Below are positions 16,213 through 25,869 of a stretch of 61,255 nucleotides of DNA, one piece after another. The notes beneath the pieces were generated by a model. It was not told the origin of the DNA. It did no database searches and saw only the letters and a program-made list of their open reading frames with translations. Position 1 is the first letter of the stretch; every line of letters begins with the position of its first letter. Source of the DNA: an uncultured Treponema sp. (lineage in GTDB: Bacteria > Spirochaetota > Spirochaetia > Treponematales > Treponemataceae); assembly GCA_937915735.1 (NCBI GenBank), contig CALGGS010000162.1:1-61255 (forward strand). The letters are read 5' to 3'. A program made the position numbers and the translations under genes.

Positions 16213-19209
16213 ATGTTTAGGCTTTCAAAATTTTTTTCTAAATTTGCACTAAGTTCTTTTTTAATTGCATTGCAAGTCTTATCCTTTTCGTGCAGTGCTC
16301 TTTTTGGTTCTGGCGATGAAGATTCTGGTAAAATCAGCATTACGAGGCTGTTGCCGGAGTCAGACGCGAGCGGTCCTGCATATTACAAAATCACTGACAT
16401 AAAATCCTGGAAGGCGGAGCTTGCGAATTCAAAGAATGGCGGGCTGTACTTTTTGCCGGCGACAAAAACCGGGGACAAGGACGGATATCTTTCGTCCGCC
16501 GGCATAATTCTCGAAACTCTTACGGCAGATAGTCTTGAAGCCGGAAATTACAAAATCAAAGTGTATGGCTATGATGCCGCCGGAACTCAGATTGCATTCT
16601 CTTCATACGAGGCTGATGAAAATCTGTCTGTTTATTTGGGGGGAGGGGAAACTGAGGATGTGACCGCGACTCTTGATTGGGGAGCTTCGACCGGAAACGA
16701 GCTGAAGGTTACTTTCTTTGATGTTGACATTTTTAAGGTTCTGGAAGAATTATACGAGGAGAATCCAGTTCTTGACAGGGATTATACATCTGCCATTAAA
16801 AAGGCCGTGACTGTTCCTAAGGGCGGTGTGATTCCTGAAGAAAAAATTCCTGTTTCCCGCTGGTTTAACCTGAAATGCTACAAAGACAGCTCTTGCACGG
16901 TTGAATTTGACCTTGAAACGACCGCCGTAGATTACAGCATGACTCTCTGGTCAAAATGGGAGCTGATTGAAAATCCTGAAATTGAAGATGATGAGCGTAT
17001 TGTTCGCTTTGAAAGTCTTGGCGGAAAAGCTGTTGACTATCAGGTCGTAAAATCAGGGGAGACCATTACAAAGCCTGATAACCCTGTGCGGAAGGGCTAT
17101 GATTTTTGCGGCTGGTACACATCTGGCGGTGAAGATGGCGAGGAATTTGATTTTGACACTCCCATAACAGAAAGCTTTACGCTCTACGCAAAATGGCAGA
17201 CAATAACTTATCAAATTGTTTATGAGCTTGACGGCGGCGAAAAAGGCGAGAATCCTGAAAGCTACACAGTCGAAGATGAACTGACTTTTACTGAGCCTTC
17301 AAGAAATGGCTATCATTTTGAGGGGTGGTATATTTCAAGCGATGACGGCGAGACTTTTACAGACAGAATAACCGGAATTTCAAAGGGAAGCACAGGGGAC
17401 CTTATGCTCTGGGCTGTTTGGACGGAATTCCTGGATTTCTATGTTTCTGAAAGCGGCTCGGATGAAAGCGGTGATGGAAGAGAAAGTGCTCCCTTTGCTA
17501 CAGTCGCAAAGGCAGTTTCAGAAATCAACGAAATTGCGGAGAATTCTAAATCTTATACGATTTGGATTAGCGGAGCTGTAAGCGAAAATGTCTCTCTTGA
17601 AAGCGTTTCTGCCTATTCTCTTGCGATTTCAGGAAAAACGACATCTGACTCAGGCCGGGACATTCTTAGAGGGGGCGGCACCGTCCTTTCTGTAAACACA
17701 AGCGTTCCTGTGACTCTGAAAAATCTTAAGATTTCCGGCGGTAAAATTTCTGTCGGAAAAGGCTCTCTTTATTTGAGTGGTTTTGTTTCTGTTGCAGATG
17801 ACATAGCTCTTTCTTCGGGCTGCACCGTTGAGATAAGCGATTCGCTGTCTTCGGAAAGTCCAAAAATCTCCGTAAAGCCGGAGCTTTACTCACTCGAAAC
17901 GAAAATTCTTTCCGGAGCGGCGACTTTGAATGCTCTTGAGAATTTTGAGCTTGCCAAAGATTCTGACGGAAACACTTGGACGATTGCCTCGGACGGAACG
18001 ATTTATCTTACTCAGATTTATGTTTCGGGTACGGCTTCTTTACTTGCGGCGGGCGATGACACAAAGGGAAATGGAACTCAGTCTTATCCGTATCTGACGC
18101 TTTCAAGGGCTTTGTCTGATGTCAGAAAGCCTGAGGAATACGAAATCATTATAAGCGGCAGCTTAGGGGAAAGCGGGGAAGGTCTGGTGAAAATCCTTTC
18201 TTCATGCGCTTCTACAAATCTTACGGTTCGGGGGCAAAGCGGAAATTCTAGGGACGGAATTTCTGGAGGAATTACGGTAAATTCTCAGCAGCCTGTGAAT
18301 TTTAAAAATCTTTTCATAAAAAACAGCTCAAGTCGTGGAATTGTAGCTGACGGAAAAGGAAAACTCACTCTTGAAAATCTTGTCCTTGAAAACAATTACT
18401 ATGAGGGACTGAGAATTAGCGGAAACTGTGATGTTGAGATAAAGTCGTCAGCGATTGACGGAAATAAAGGCGGCATTATAAAAATTGGCAGCGGTTCCCT
18501 TTCAGTAAGTGATACTTCTATTACAAATAATGAAACTGAGGGGTATGGTGGTGCTGTATATGTTTCTGGCGGCCGCTTGAATATTTCAGGTTCAGAGATA
18601 AGCGGAAATACTGCATACTATGGAGGCGCCCTCTACACTTACGGAACGAACACTGTAGAAATAGTCGATACAAAAATTAGTGGCAACACTGCCCTTTATG
18701 GTGGCGGCGCTATTCGTCTTGGCGGTTATGATAGGGTTTTAATTTCTGGCGGAGAAATCAGCTGGAATAAGGCAAAGGGCTTGACTCACGGGGCGGGAGC
18801 TATTCATGTTGGAGGCGGAAGCTCACTTACACTGAGCGATGTCCTGATTCAGAATAACGAGGAGGCTGCTGGAAAGGGTGGGGCAATTTTCTGTAACGAC
18901 AATGTTACAATCACCGGCTCAACCTTCATTCCCGCAGGGGATGACAAGAAAAATGACATTTACCTTGCGAGCGGAAAAACTATAATTATTCCTGAAGCTC
19001 TTGTCTCCTCTGCTCCTGTCGCGACAATAACTCCTGCTTCGTATACGGTGGGAACACAGATTCTTTCCGGAGCTTTTGTTTCGGGCGAGTACGAGAAATT
19101 TGCCCTTAGCAATTACGGCACCTGGTTTATTGACGAAAACGGAATCCTTCAGCGAGATTCTGGCTCTGATGTGACTGTTTCAGATTCTGATAATGCTGAC
19201 AATTTGTAG
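16213..19209 (+). CDS. Surface lipoprotein with InlB-type repeats and a right-handed beta-helix
   Basis: This 998-aa protein has a signal peptide with lipobox LSFSC (Cys near residue 27). Two InlB_B (Listeria-Bacteroides) repeats lie at about residues 260-400, marked by KGYDFCGWYTSGG and NGYHFEGWYISSD, each ending in LYAKW or LWAVW. From about 410 two segments begin FYVSESGSDESGDG and IYVSGTASLLAAGDD with TVAKA/TLSRA, the entry to parallel beta-helix folds. Residues 750-900 carry GGA-type turns (YGGAVYVSGG, YGGALYTYG, GAGAIHVGG). It is likely an adhesin or glycan-binding protein exported to the outer leaflet. It is the first gene beyond the iteron module; its -10 box is 5-7 nt from the ATG. 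Confidence 0.8.
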   Translation: MFRLSKFFSKFALSSFLIALQVLSFSCSALFGSGDEDSGKISITRLLPESDASGPAYYKITDIKSWKAELANSKNGGLYFLPATKTGDKDGYLSSAGIILETLTADSLEAGNYKIKVYGYDAAGTQIAFSSYEADENLSVYLGGGETEDVTATLDWGASTGNELKVTFFDVDIFKVLEELYEENPVLDRDYTSAIKKAVTVPKGGVIPEEKIPVSRWFNLKCYKDSSCTVEFDLETTAVDYSMTLWSKWELIENPEIEDDERIVRFESLGGKAVDYQVVKSGETITKPDNPVRKGYDFCGWYTSGGEDGEEFDFDTPITESFTLYAKWQTITYQIVYELDGGEKGENPESYTVEDELTFTEPSRNGYHFEGWYISSDDGETFTDRITGISKGSTGDLMLWAVWTEFLDFYVSESGSDESGDGRESAPFATVAKAVSEINEIAENSKSYTIWISGAVSENVSLESVSAYSLAISGKTTSDSGRDILRGGGTVLSVNTSVPVTLKNLKISGGKISVGKGSLYLSGFVSVADDIALSSGCTVEISDSLSSESPKISVKPELYSLETKILSGAATLNALENFELAKDSDGNTWTIASDGTIYLTQIYVSGTASLLAAGDDTKGNGTQSYPYLTLSRALSDVRKPEEYEIIISGSLGESGEGLVKILSSCASTNLTVRGQSGNSRDGISGGITVNSQQPVNFKNLFIKNSSSRGIVADGKGKLTLENLVLENNYYEGLRISGNCDVEIKSSAIDGNKGGIIKIGSGSLSVSDTSITNNETEGYGGAVYVSGGRLNISGSEISGNTAYYGGALYTYGTNTVEIVDTKISGNTALYGGGAIRLGGYDRVLISGGEISWNKAKGLTHGAGAIHVGGGSSLTLSDVLIQNNEEAAGKGGAIFCNDNVTITGSTFIPAGDDKKNDIYLASGKTIIIPEALVSSAPVATITPASYTVGTQILSGAFVSGEYEKFALSNYGTWFIDENGILQRDSGSDVTVSDSDNADNL

Positions 19210-19252
19210 TTCAGTAACAGATATATGAATTGTTTGTGGGAGAAAAATTAAT

Positions 19253-20389
19253 ATGAACGAAAAATTTATGGAAGCTGTTTCTTATGCGATAGAAAGTGCA
19301 AATTTTGAGCTTTTTGATTTGCTTTCAAAGGATTTTGACAGGCTTGAAGAGGGCGAAAAAAATACTATTCTTGAGAGGACCGTCATAACATGTCCTAATG
19401 TCGACTTCATAAGGCATATTTTCGACTGCGGATTTGACATAAACTATCAGAATGAAAATAAAAACACGCTTCTGCATTATGCCGCCGTTTCCCGCTACCC
19501 TGAGACGGTAAAATTTTTTATAAAAGCAGGACTTGACCTTGAGGCAAAAAATGAATGGAATGCGACTCCGCTGCTTGCTGCCGCAAAAGAATGTGAGAAC
19601 CCTGAGGTTCTGCGCCTTCTCGTTGAGTCCGGAGCTGACATTCATGTAAAAAATTATGGCGGAATAAGCGTCCTGATAACTGCGGCGGCCTTCAATCCGA
19701 ATCCTGATGTATTAAGATATCTTCTGACGCTTGGCTTTGATATTGAAGAAAGCGATGAAGATGGCCTTACCCCCTTGCTTGCGTGCGCAATCTGGAATTC
19801 TTCTCCTGCAGTGGTTGAAGCCCTTATGGAAAACGGTGCGAATATTCGGGAAAAAACAAAAAGGGGCGAGACTCTTTTGCATCAGGTAGCCTTTAACAGA
19901 AATCCAGAAATGGCCCGCTATATTCTTCCTGCGTTTTCGACCTCCGAAGTCGACAATTCTGGAGAAAGCGCGCTTGAAAAGGTTCTCTGCTATGGTCACT
20001 CAGCTGATGTACTTGAATTATTTTTGCGAAAAATGAAGGAAGAGCATATTTTTTATGCCTGCAGAAATGAAAATCCTGAGATTCTTGAAACGCTCTTTAA
20101 ATTTGGCTATGATTCCAACTCTGCCGATTCTGACGGAATGACAGTTATGATGCTCGTCGCCAAAATTAACAAAAATCCTGCTGTAATCCGAATGCTTCGA
20201 TTTTACCGCGTTATCTGGGACAGCCGTGACAATGAGGGAAGAAATGTCCTTCATTATGCGGCCTCAAATTCAGACCCGACGATTTACAACTGGATGCTTG
20301 AAGACGATGATTTTAAAAAATTTGCCGGTGAAAAAGATAATAATGGAAGAACGCCCGGCTACTATCGGGAAAATCCTGATGATTTTTGA
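19253..20389 (+). CDS. Ankyrin-repeat protein
   Basis: The 378-aa protein has no signal peptide and consists of about ten ankyrin repeats. Clear units include NTLLHYAAVSRYPETVKFFI, NATPLLAAAKECENPEVLRL and GETLLHQVAFNRNPEMARYI; the last ones are more degenerate. The repeat -NP-/-PE- insertion between helices is shared through the protein, indicating internal duplication. Ankyrin arrays bind partner proteins. The AAA+ ATPase gene 68 bp downstream on the same strand is a natural candidate partner. Start 19253 is preceded by GGGAG. Confidence 0.82.
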   Translation: MNEKFMEAVSYAIESANFELFDLLSKDFDRLEEGEKNTILERTVITCPNVDFIRHIFDCGFDINYQNENKNTLLHYAAVSRYPETVKFFIKAGLDLEAKNEWNATPLLAAAKECENPEVLRLLVESGADIHVKNYGGISVLITAAAFNPNPDVLRYLLTLGFDIEESDEDGLTPLLACAIWNSSPAVVEALMENGANIREKTKRGETLLHQVAFNRNPEMARYILPAFSTSEVDNSGESALEKVLCYGHSADVLELFLRKMKEEHIFYACRNENPEILETLFKFGYDSNSADSDGMTVMMLVAKINKNPAVIRMLRFYRVIWDSRDNEGRNVLHYAASNSDPTIYNWMLEDDDFKKFAGEKDNNGRTPGYYRENPDDF

Positions 20390-20457
20390 GATTGTCTCGG
20401 GGACGGCTATGTCAGTTTTTATAGGATAAAGCCTGAAAATGATACGGAGATAAAGTA

Positions 20458-21708
20458 ATGCCTGATATTTATGGACGAATGAACCTGATTATGGACAGTA
20501 TGCTTACTGTCTACAACAATATTAAGAAATATTCTTTTTCAATAAACAGGACTCCTGAGCTTGATATGTCGTTCAGGCGCGTAAAAGCATTTTTCTCACT
20601 TAATGACGAGGAGGCGGCTCTTTTTGTATGTATCCTGGTCAATTATCTTGACTGCAACGAGCGTCCCGTGAATCTTACGATTATCGCTAATGATGCAGGC
20701 GCAAATCCTCTGAGGCTTCTGGAGTTTTCGGAGGTTTTTTCTGCCCTCGAAAAAAAAGGCTACATCGTTTCTGATTCTATTGACGATCCGCTTTCAAAAT
20801 CAAAATTTTTCAGAATTCCTGATGGAGTAGTGAAGGCCGTCATAAAAAATGACTCTGCACTTTTAAGGGAAGGACTTTTAAGCCGTGAAAAAGAGCTTAA
20901 ATATCCAGACCAGATTGCCGGAAAGGAGCTTTTTTATTCAGAGAATATCCGAAAGGATGTTGAAAATCTCTGTGATTATCTTCAAAAGGAAAAATTTTCT
21001 GAGATACAGACTCGTCTTGTGGAAAACAAGCTTCCGAAGGGCGTGTGCGTAATGCTTTACGGTGAGAGCGGAACTGGAAAAACTGAGACTGTCCTTCAGA
21101 TTGCTAAAAAAACGGGGAGGGCAATCTTTCATGTTGACATTGGTGCTACGATAAGCTGCTGGCACGGAGGCACGGAGCAGAATATTTCGATTCTGTTTAA
21201 AAAATACGCCCATTTTTGCGAGCTCTCCCAGCTTAAGGGCGAGGAAATCCCGATTCTGCTTTTTAACGAGGCTGACGCCCTTTTTGGGAACAGAATTTCG
21301 CGCCCGACACAGGGTGCTGAAATCGACGAGAATCACATTCAGTCAATTTTGCTGGACTGCATTGAAAAGCAGGAGGGAATTCTTGTCGTAACGACGAATT
21401 TCGCTGAAAATTTTGACGATGCCTTTGAAAGGCGGTTTCTCTTCAAAATTAAATTTGAAAAGCCGAATCTTGAAATTAAGGAAAAAATCTGGAAAAGCAA
21501 AATCAACTGGCTCGACGACAAATCAATTTCAAAGCTGGCTTCAAGCTACGAGCTTACGGGGGCTGAAATCGACAATGTTATCAGAAAGGCGACGATGAAC
21601 GAGGTTCTGTCTGGAAAGAAAACCTCCGTCAAGGATTTGGAAAATTACTGCCAGAAAGAAAAATTCGAGCACAACAAAAAAATCGGGCGAATCGGTTTTG
21701 ATGTGTAA
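20458..21708 (+). CDS. AAA+ ATPase with N-terminal winged-helix-like domain
   Basis: The protein is 416 aa. Residues 1-130 are helical, resembling a winged helix (FFSLNDEEAALFVCIL, LTIIANDAGANPLRLLEF). The AAA+ core follows: Walker A GESGTGKT near residue 205, Walker B ILLFNEADALF with Asn in place of the first Asp, a sensor 1 TTNF and an arginine finger pair in AFERRFLF. The C-terminal lid is TGAEIDNVIRKATM, the sensor 2 region. FNEAD variants are common in this ATP-binding family and hydrolysis should be retained. It probably remodels or unfolds a target presented by the ankyrin protein encoded just upstream; the target is unknown. Confidence 0.8.
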   Translation: MPDIYGRMNLIMDSMLTVYNNIKKYSFSINRTPELDMSFRRVKAFFSLNDEEAALFVCILVNYLDCNERPVNLTIIANDAGANPLRLLEFSEVFSALEKKGYIVSDSIDDPLSKSKFFRIPDGVVKAVIKNDSALLREGLLSREKELKYPDQIAGKELFYSENIRKDVENLCDYLQKEKFSEIQTRLVENKLPKGVCVMLYGESGTGKTETVLQIAKKTGRAIFHVDIGATISCWHGGTEQNISILFKKYAHFCELSQLKGEEIPILLFNEADALFGNRISRPTQGAEIDENHIQSILLDCIEKQEGILVVTTNFAENFDDAFERRFLFKIKFEKPNLEIKEKIWKSKINWLDDKSISKLASSYELTGAEIDNVIRKATMNEVLSGKKTSVKDLENYCQKEKFEHNKKIGRIGFDV

Positions 21709-21740
21709 ACAAATTGTGATTGAATTGCCGATAATCAAAT

Positions 21741-22736
21741 ATGAACCGAAAATCTAAATTACTTTTTTCAATTCTTATTTTTTGTCTGTCAATTCTAAAT
21801 CTTAATTCGCAGGAAAGCCAAGACTCTGTTGATTTTCCGCAAAAGCTTGCCTTTAAAGAAATCTGGGGCTATGTGATGATAGGCGAGGAAAGCTCGCTTT
21901 TAAATGATTATCCGATTACAGATGTCGGATATTTTGTGAATGCCGTGAATAATTTTTCTGATTTTGTGAGCGTTCCGAAACGAAGCGAGCGTTTTCCTGA
22001 ATTTAAGGGAAGAATTCACCTTGTTTCGAGCGTGGACTCAAAGGCTCAGACGCATCTTCTTCTTGACCCGAAATTAAAGCTAAGGGATAAAATCATAAAG
22101 CAGCTGGTGAACGAGTGTAAGGACTATGACGGGCTTCAGATTGACTGGGAGCTTGTGATGAAAGAGGATGACGAAAATTTTTGGAATTTCCTTAAAATCT
22201 TAAAAAAACGCCTGAAGGGGAAAATGCTTACTGTGGCGATTCCGGCCCGGCTAAAAACCCTGGAAAGAGATGCTTACGATTATGCCAAGCTTTCCCAGAT
22301 TGTAGATAAAATCATCGTGATGGCCTACGACGAGCACTGGTCAACGAGCGTGCCGGGGCCGGTAGCCTCATTTGCCTGGGGACAGAAAATTGCCGACTAC
22401 GCGAAAACCGTAATTCCGGAAGAAAAGCTCGTAATGGGCTGCCATTTTTACGCACGCGCCTGGAACAACGAGGATGTGGGGCGAAAGGCATACAGAATGT
22501 ACAAGGTTGAGGATTTAGTAAAAGCAAATAAGGTCAAGAATTTCAGAAAATCCGAGGATGGCGATTTGAGCTTTACCTTTGACAAAACAACTCGTGTCAC
22601 TGTTTTTTATGATACGATAGAATCAACCCTTCAGAGATGCGGAAAATACAAGGAAAGCGGAATAAACAGGCTTTCCTTCTGGAGGGTAGGGCAGGAAATC
22701 CCTGAATTCTGGAATGAACTAGAAATTCGGGATTAG
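21741..22736 (+). CDS. GH18-like glycosidase, exported
   Basis: The 331-aa protein has a short signal sequence to about residue 23. The GH18 catalytic signature is present as YDGLQIDWELV (DGxxxDxE-like, ending in DWE, with Glu the proton donor) at about residue 135. IIVMAYDEHW gives the conserved MAYD strand. The domain is short and lacks a chitin-insertion domain, which resembles SleL/YaaH-type enzymes that cleave peptidoglycan N-acetylglucosaminyl bonds. Substrate is uncertain. A GATAAT box ends 5 nt before the ATG and no Shine-Dalgarno is seen. Confidence 0.78.
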   Translation: MNRKSKLLFSILIFCLSILNLNSQESQDSVDFPQKLAFKEIWGYVMIGEESSLLNDYPITDVGYFVNAVNNFSDFVSVPKRSERFPEFKGRIHLVSSVDSKAQTHLLLDPKLKLRDKIIKQLVNECKDYDGLQIDWELVMKEDDENFWNFLKILKKRLKGKMLTVAIPARLKTLERDAYDYAKLSQIVDKIIVMAYDEHWSTSVPGPVASFAWGQKIADYAKTVIPEEKLVMGCHFYARAWNNEDVGRKAYRMYKVEDLVKANKVKNFRKSEDGDLSFTFDKTTRVTVFYDTIESTLQRCGKYKESGINRLSFWRVGQEIPEFWNELEIRD

Positions 22737-22769
22737 ATTCCCGCTTTTTATCTGGGAGATATTAGTCTA

Positions 22770-25700
22770 ATGCAAAATCTTGAGTCAGTTTTAAGCGAAC
22801 AAATTACAAATAATAACGCAGTTTTCGTTTTTCCCACCGATGTAGCCTGCAATAAGTGGGCGGACTGGTGTATCGAGAATACAGACACCAAGGCCGTGGC
22901 AATGGAACGCTTTATGGCCTGGGATAAATTCAAGGGCGAGAGAATACGCGGAAAGTCTGAGGACTTAAAAAGCGTTCCGTCCTTAATGCGGAAGATTTTT
23001 GTCTCATGCCTTATCGAAGAAAACGCCGAAAAGCATTTTTTTAAAAGCCTCATTTCAAGGGAATTCTCTCGTGAGGCCAGTGGCTTTGCGGACTGGATTT
23101 CTTCAATTTTGCCTTCGCTGAAAATGTGGAAGAATTTGCGTGACGCTCAGAAAGGCAAGCGCATTGTTCAGAGTGACAATGGTGACGAAAAGCTTTCTGC
23201 TTTTTACGAGGAATATAAAAAACATAATTTTACTGATGAGGAGGACGAGGATTTTTCTCTTCTCTATGAGAGGTACAGGGAATTCTTAGACAAGAACGGA
23301 CTTTTTGACCCTGCTTGGGTTGAGCCTGATTTTTCAGGTGACGGACGGGAGTATTTTTTAGTTTATCCTGAGACCCTTGAAGACTGGGAGCAATACCGTC
23401 ACAAGCTTTCTCTTGAAAAAAGCGTTCATTTTATTGAAGTTCCAGAGGAAGAAGGGGAGTATGAGTCTTTATTTTTTGAGAATTCCTCCTTGGAGCTTCG
23501 TGCCGTCGCTCATTTTTTGCGGGAAAAACACGATAAGGAAAAAATTTCCTGGAGCGATATGGCTGTCAATGTGCCGAATCTTGACAGCTTTGGCTCATAT
23601 CTTGACAGAACCTTATCTCTTTATGAAATTCCCCATACAATTCGTTATAGCCGGCCTCTCTCGACTTATGGCGCTGGTTCTTTGTTCAGTCAGATTTCTG
23701 AATGTGTCGAAAAAACCTTTTCTTATGAAAGCGTAAAAAATCTCCTGTTGAACGAGGATTTACCCTGGGCAAATAAGGCGACGATTGAAAATCTTTTGCT
23801 CTTTGGAAAAATGAACAACTGCATTTGCACGGCGGGGGAGAGTGTTTTTGAAAATGGAAAACTCAAAACCGTGTGGGACGAAGCCTTTAGTAATCCTAAA
23901 AATGACAACGGAACAGGACTAAACAAGGACGAGCTGATAAAGAATCTTTATAATAATCTGGCAGAGCTTTTGCCTCCGATGGTTCATGCAAAAAAATTCA
24001 GTGAAATACGCTCTGCTTACGAAAAGTTCCGCGAGACTTTCTTTGATATGGCCTCTTTTCAGGAAATGGAGCTTTCAAACAATGTTTTGAGTCGCTGTAT
24101 CACTACTTTGAATGAAATTGTAGATTTGGAAGAGAGATTTCCTGATTACAAGGTTTCTTCGCCTTACTCTTTTTTTGTCTCCCATCTGTCGCGGGTGCAA
24201 TATCTTTCGCAGGGAGAAAATCGCTCTTTGCAGGTTTATCCCTACAGAAGCGCGGCGGCGGCTCCTTATAAAATTCAGGTTGTCGTGGACTCAACTCAGG
24301 ATTCCCTTTCCGTAGCAGATTCCTTTAAGCCTCTGGACTTTTTGAACGACAACAAACGGCGGCTTTTTATTAAAATGGGCGAGCTTGATTCTTCTTTGGG
24401 CTTTGCGGACTGTGACCCGACCTTTGATTTTGTCAAAATGTATCAATATTCTTCCACCGAAAAAACTTTTTTTACGGCAAGCAGGCACGCTTACAACGGA
24501 AATTACGGCTTTGCTTACGGAAAAATGGAAAAAACAGTAATAGCGGGGGAGGGGACTCTGAGCGAAGCGAAGGGGCACTTCAAAAAACAATACGACGGCT
24601 TTCAAAGATGGAAGGCGAGAAATATGGGCATTTCCGAGGATTCGGGACATTTTGTAAAGGACGAAAAATTTATTCAGATGATTCAGGCCCGGCTTCACTG
24701 TCTTAAAGAAAATCTGTCCGGCAAAAAACAAAAAAATCCCCTGCTTTTGGGAAAAATCGAGATAACTCAGAGCACTTTGAAGCAATATTTTTCTTGTCCG
24801 AGAAAATGGCTTTTTAAAAATGTCCTGCGGCTTTCTCCTCTTGACAACGAGGCTGAGCTTATCGACCAATTTATTATCGGAAAGGTAAATCATAAAATTT
24901 TTGAGAATTTCTTTACTCACCTTGAAGAGGAAAAGCTTAAGCTTTGCAAAAGCGATGATGATAAAGAAAAGCTTAGCGAAGAATACCTAAAGCTTTTGGT
25001 TTTGGCAGTAAATGAGGCCCTTGATGCATCGGAAAACGCAAAAAAATCTGTGTTCAAAGAGATTTATGAAGAATCGGAATACGGAAAAAAGACTGTCAGC
25101 ACGACGACAATAAAAGTCATTTCTTCTCAGTATAGAATCGATGATGAAAAAAATGCCAGAAAAAATGCGAATTTCAGGGTGCTGGAAAAGTCTCTAGCGC
25201 ATCTCTGCGATATTTTTAGCGGCTACAAGGTTTACGCCCTTGAAAAATCGGTTCAGGCGCTACCGGATTCTTTGGCTACGCCACAGAATGACGGTGGCTA
25301 TTATCTTTCCGGGGAAATTGACTGTGTTTTATCGAGTCCGAATGAAAGTGAATTTGCGATTGTGGATTTTAAAACTTCTTCAATGCCGTCTAATCTTACG
25401 GTCAAGGCTCAGGAAAATGGAAAAAAAGAAAATGTGATTGACTTCCAGCTTCCTCTTTATATCTATCTTCTTAAAAATAATGTTGAGGAAAAAGAGAGGC
25501 TTGAGGTTTCGACGGCACTTTTTTATTCAATAAAAAATGCGGAAGAAAAAAATTTTTTGGGAAATGCTCCGAACGGAAAACAAAACGAAAAAATCTCTGG
25601 CGAAGAAGTAAAGCTTGCGATTTCAGAAATGCTTTCTTATGCAAAAAGATTCTATGAAGAGGTGACGGCCCAAGAATTCGCAGTGAACGCATTGAACCAG

Positions 25701-25799
25701 AGCCGGAATGTCTGCACGGCAAAAGGCGAGTTTGACAACTGCATTGATTATCATGCCCTTTGCAGGCGATATTTTGCGGTGGCTGGGGAAGAGACATAA
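22770..25799 (+). CDS. AddB-like PD-(D/E)XK nuclease
   Basis: This 1009-aa protein has a degenerate helicase-like N-terminal part without a Walker A motif and a C-terminal RecB-type nuclease domain. Nuclease residues lie in GEIDCVLSS (Asp) and AIVDFKTSS (D-x-K) at about 840-870. Cysteines in FSCPRKWLF (about 675) and near the C-terminus (CTAKGEFDNCIDYHALC) fit the iron-sulfur cluster that staples AddB nucleases. AddAB repairs double-strand breaks by end resection. No addA gene is adjacent, which is unusual for the pair. The gene starts 33 bp after the GH18 gene with a GGGAG signal. Confidence 0.75.
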   Translation: MQNLESVLSEQITNNNAVFVFPTDVACNKWADWCIENTDTKAVAMERFMAWDKFKGERIRGKSEDLKSVPSLMRKIFVSCLIEENAEKHFFKSLISREFSREASGFADWISSILPSLKMWKNLRDAQKGKRIVQSDNGDEKLSAFYEEYKKHNFTDEEDEDFSLLYERYREFLDKNGLFDPAWVEPDFSGDGREYFLVYPETLEDWEQYRHKLSLEKSVHFIEVPEEEGEYESLFFENSSLELRAVAHFLREKHDKEKISWSDMAVNVPNLDSFGSYLDRTLSLYEIPHTIRYSRPLSTYGAGSLFSQISECVEKTFSYESVKNLLLNEDLPWANKATIENLLLFGKMNNCICTAGESVFENGKLKTVWDEAFSNPKNDNGTGLNKDELIKNLYNNLAELLPPMVHAKKFSEIRSAYEKFRETFFDMASFQEMELSNNVLSRCITTLNEIVDLEERFPDYKVSSPYSFFVSHLSRVQYLSQGENRSLQVYPYRSAAAAPYKIQVVVDSTQDSLSVADSFKPLDFLNDNKRRLFIKMGELDSSLGFADCDPTFDFVKMYQYSSTEKTFFTASRHAYNGNYGFAYGKMEKTVIAGEGTLSEAKGHFKKQYDGFQRWKARNMGISEDSGHFVKDEKFIQMIQARLHCLKENLSGKKQKNPLLLGKIEITQSTLKQYFSCPRKWLFKNVLRLSPLDNEAELIDQFIIGKVNHKIFENFFTHLEEEKLKLCKSDDDKEKLSEEYLKLLVLAVNEALDASENAKKSVFKEIYEESEYGKKTVSTTTIKVISSQYRIDDEKNARKNANFRVLEKSLAHLCDIFSGYKVYALEKSVQALPDSLATPQNDGGYYLSGEIDCVLSSPNESEFAIVDFKTSSMPSNLTVKAQENGKKENVIDFQLPLYIYLLKNNVEEKERLEVSTALFYSIKNAEEKNFLGNAPNGKQNEKISGEEVKLAISEMLSYAKRFYEEVTAQEFAVNALNQSRNVCTAKGEFDNCIDYHALCRRYFAVAGEET

Positions 25800-25823
25800 T
25801 TTCAATATTTAAATTTGATACTG

Positions 25824-25852
25824 TTTACAGAATCATTTTTTGGGGGTATCAT
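25824..25852 (+). promoter_or_regulatory. Promoter of the GGDEF/EAL gene
   Basis: -35 TTTACA (25824-25829), a 17-bp spacer containing a G5 run, and -10 TATCAT (25847-25852). It lies 18 nt upstream of the TTG start, so the 5' leader is very short. Confidence 0.55.
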
Positions 25853-25869
25853 AAATAAAGGGTAAGAAC

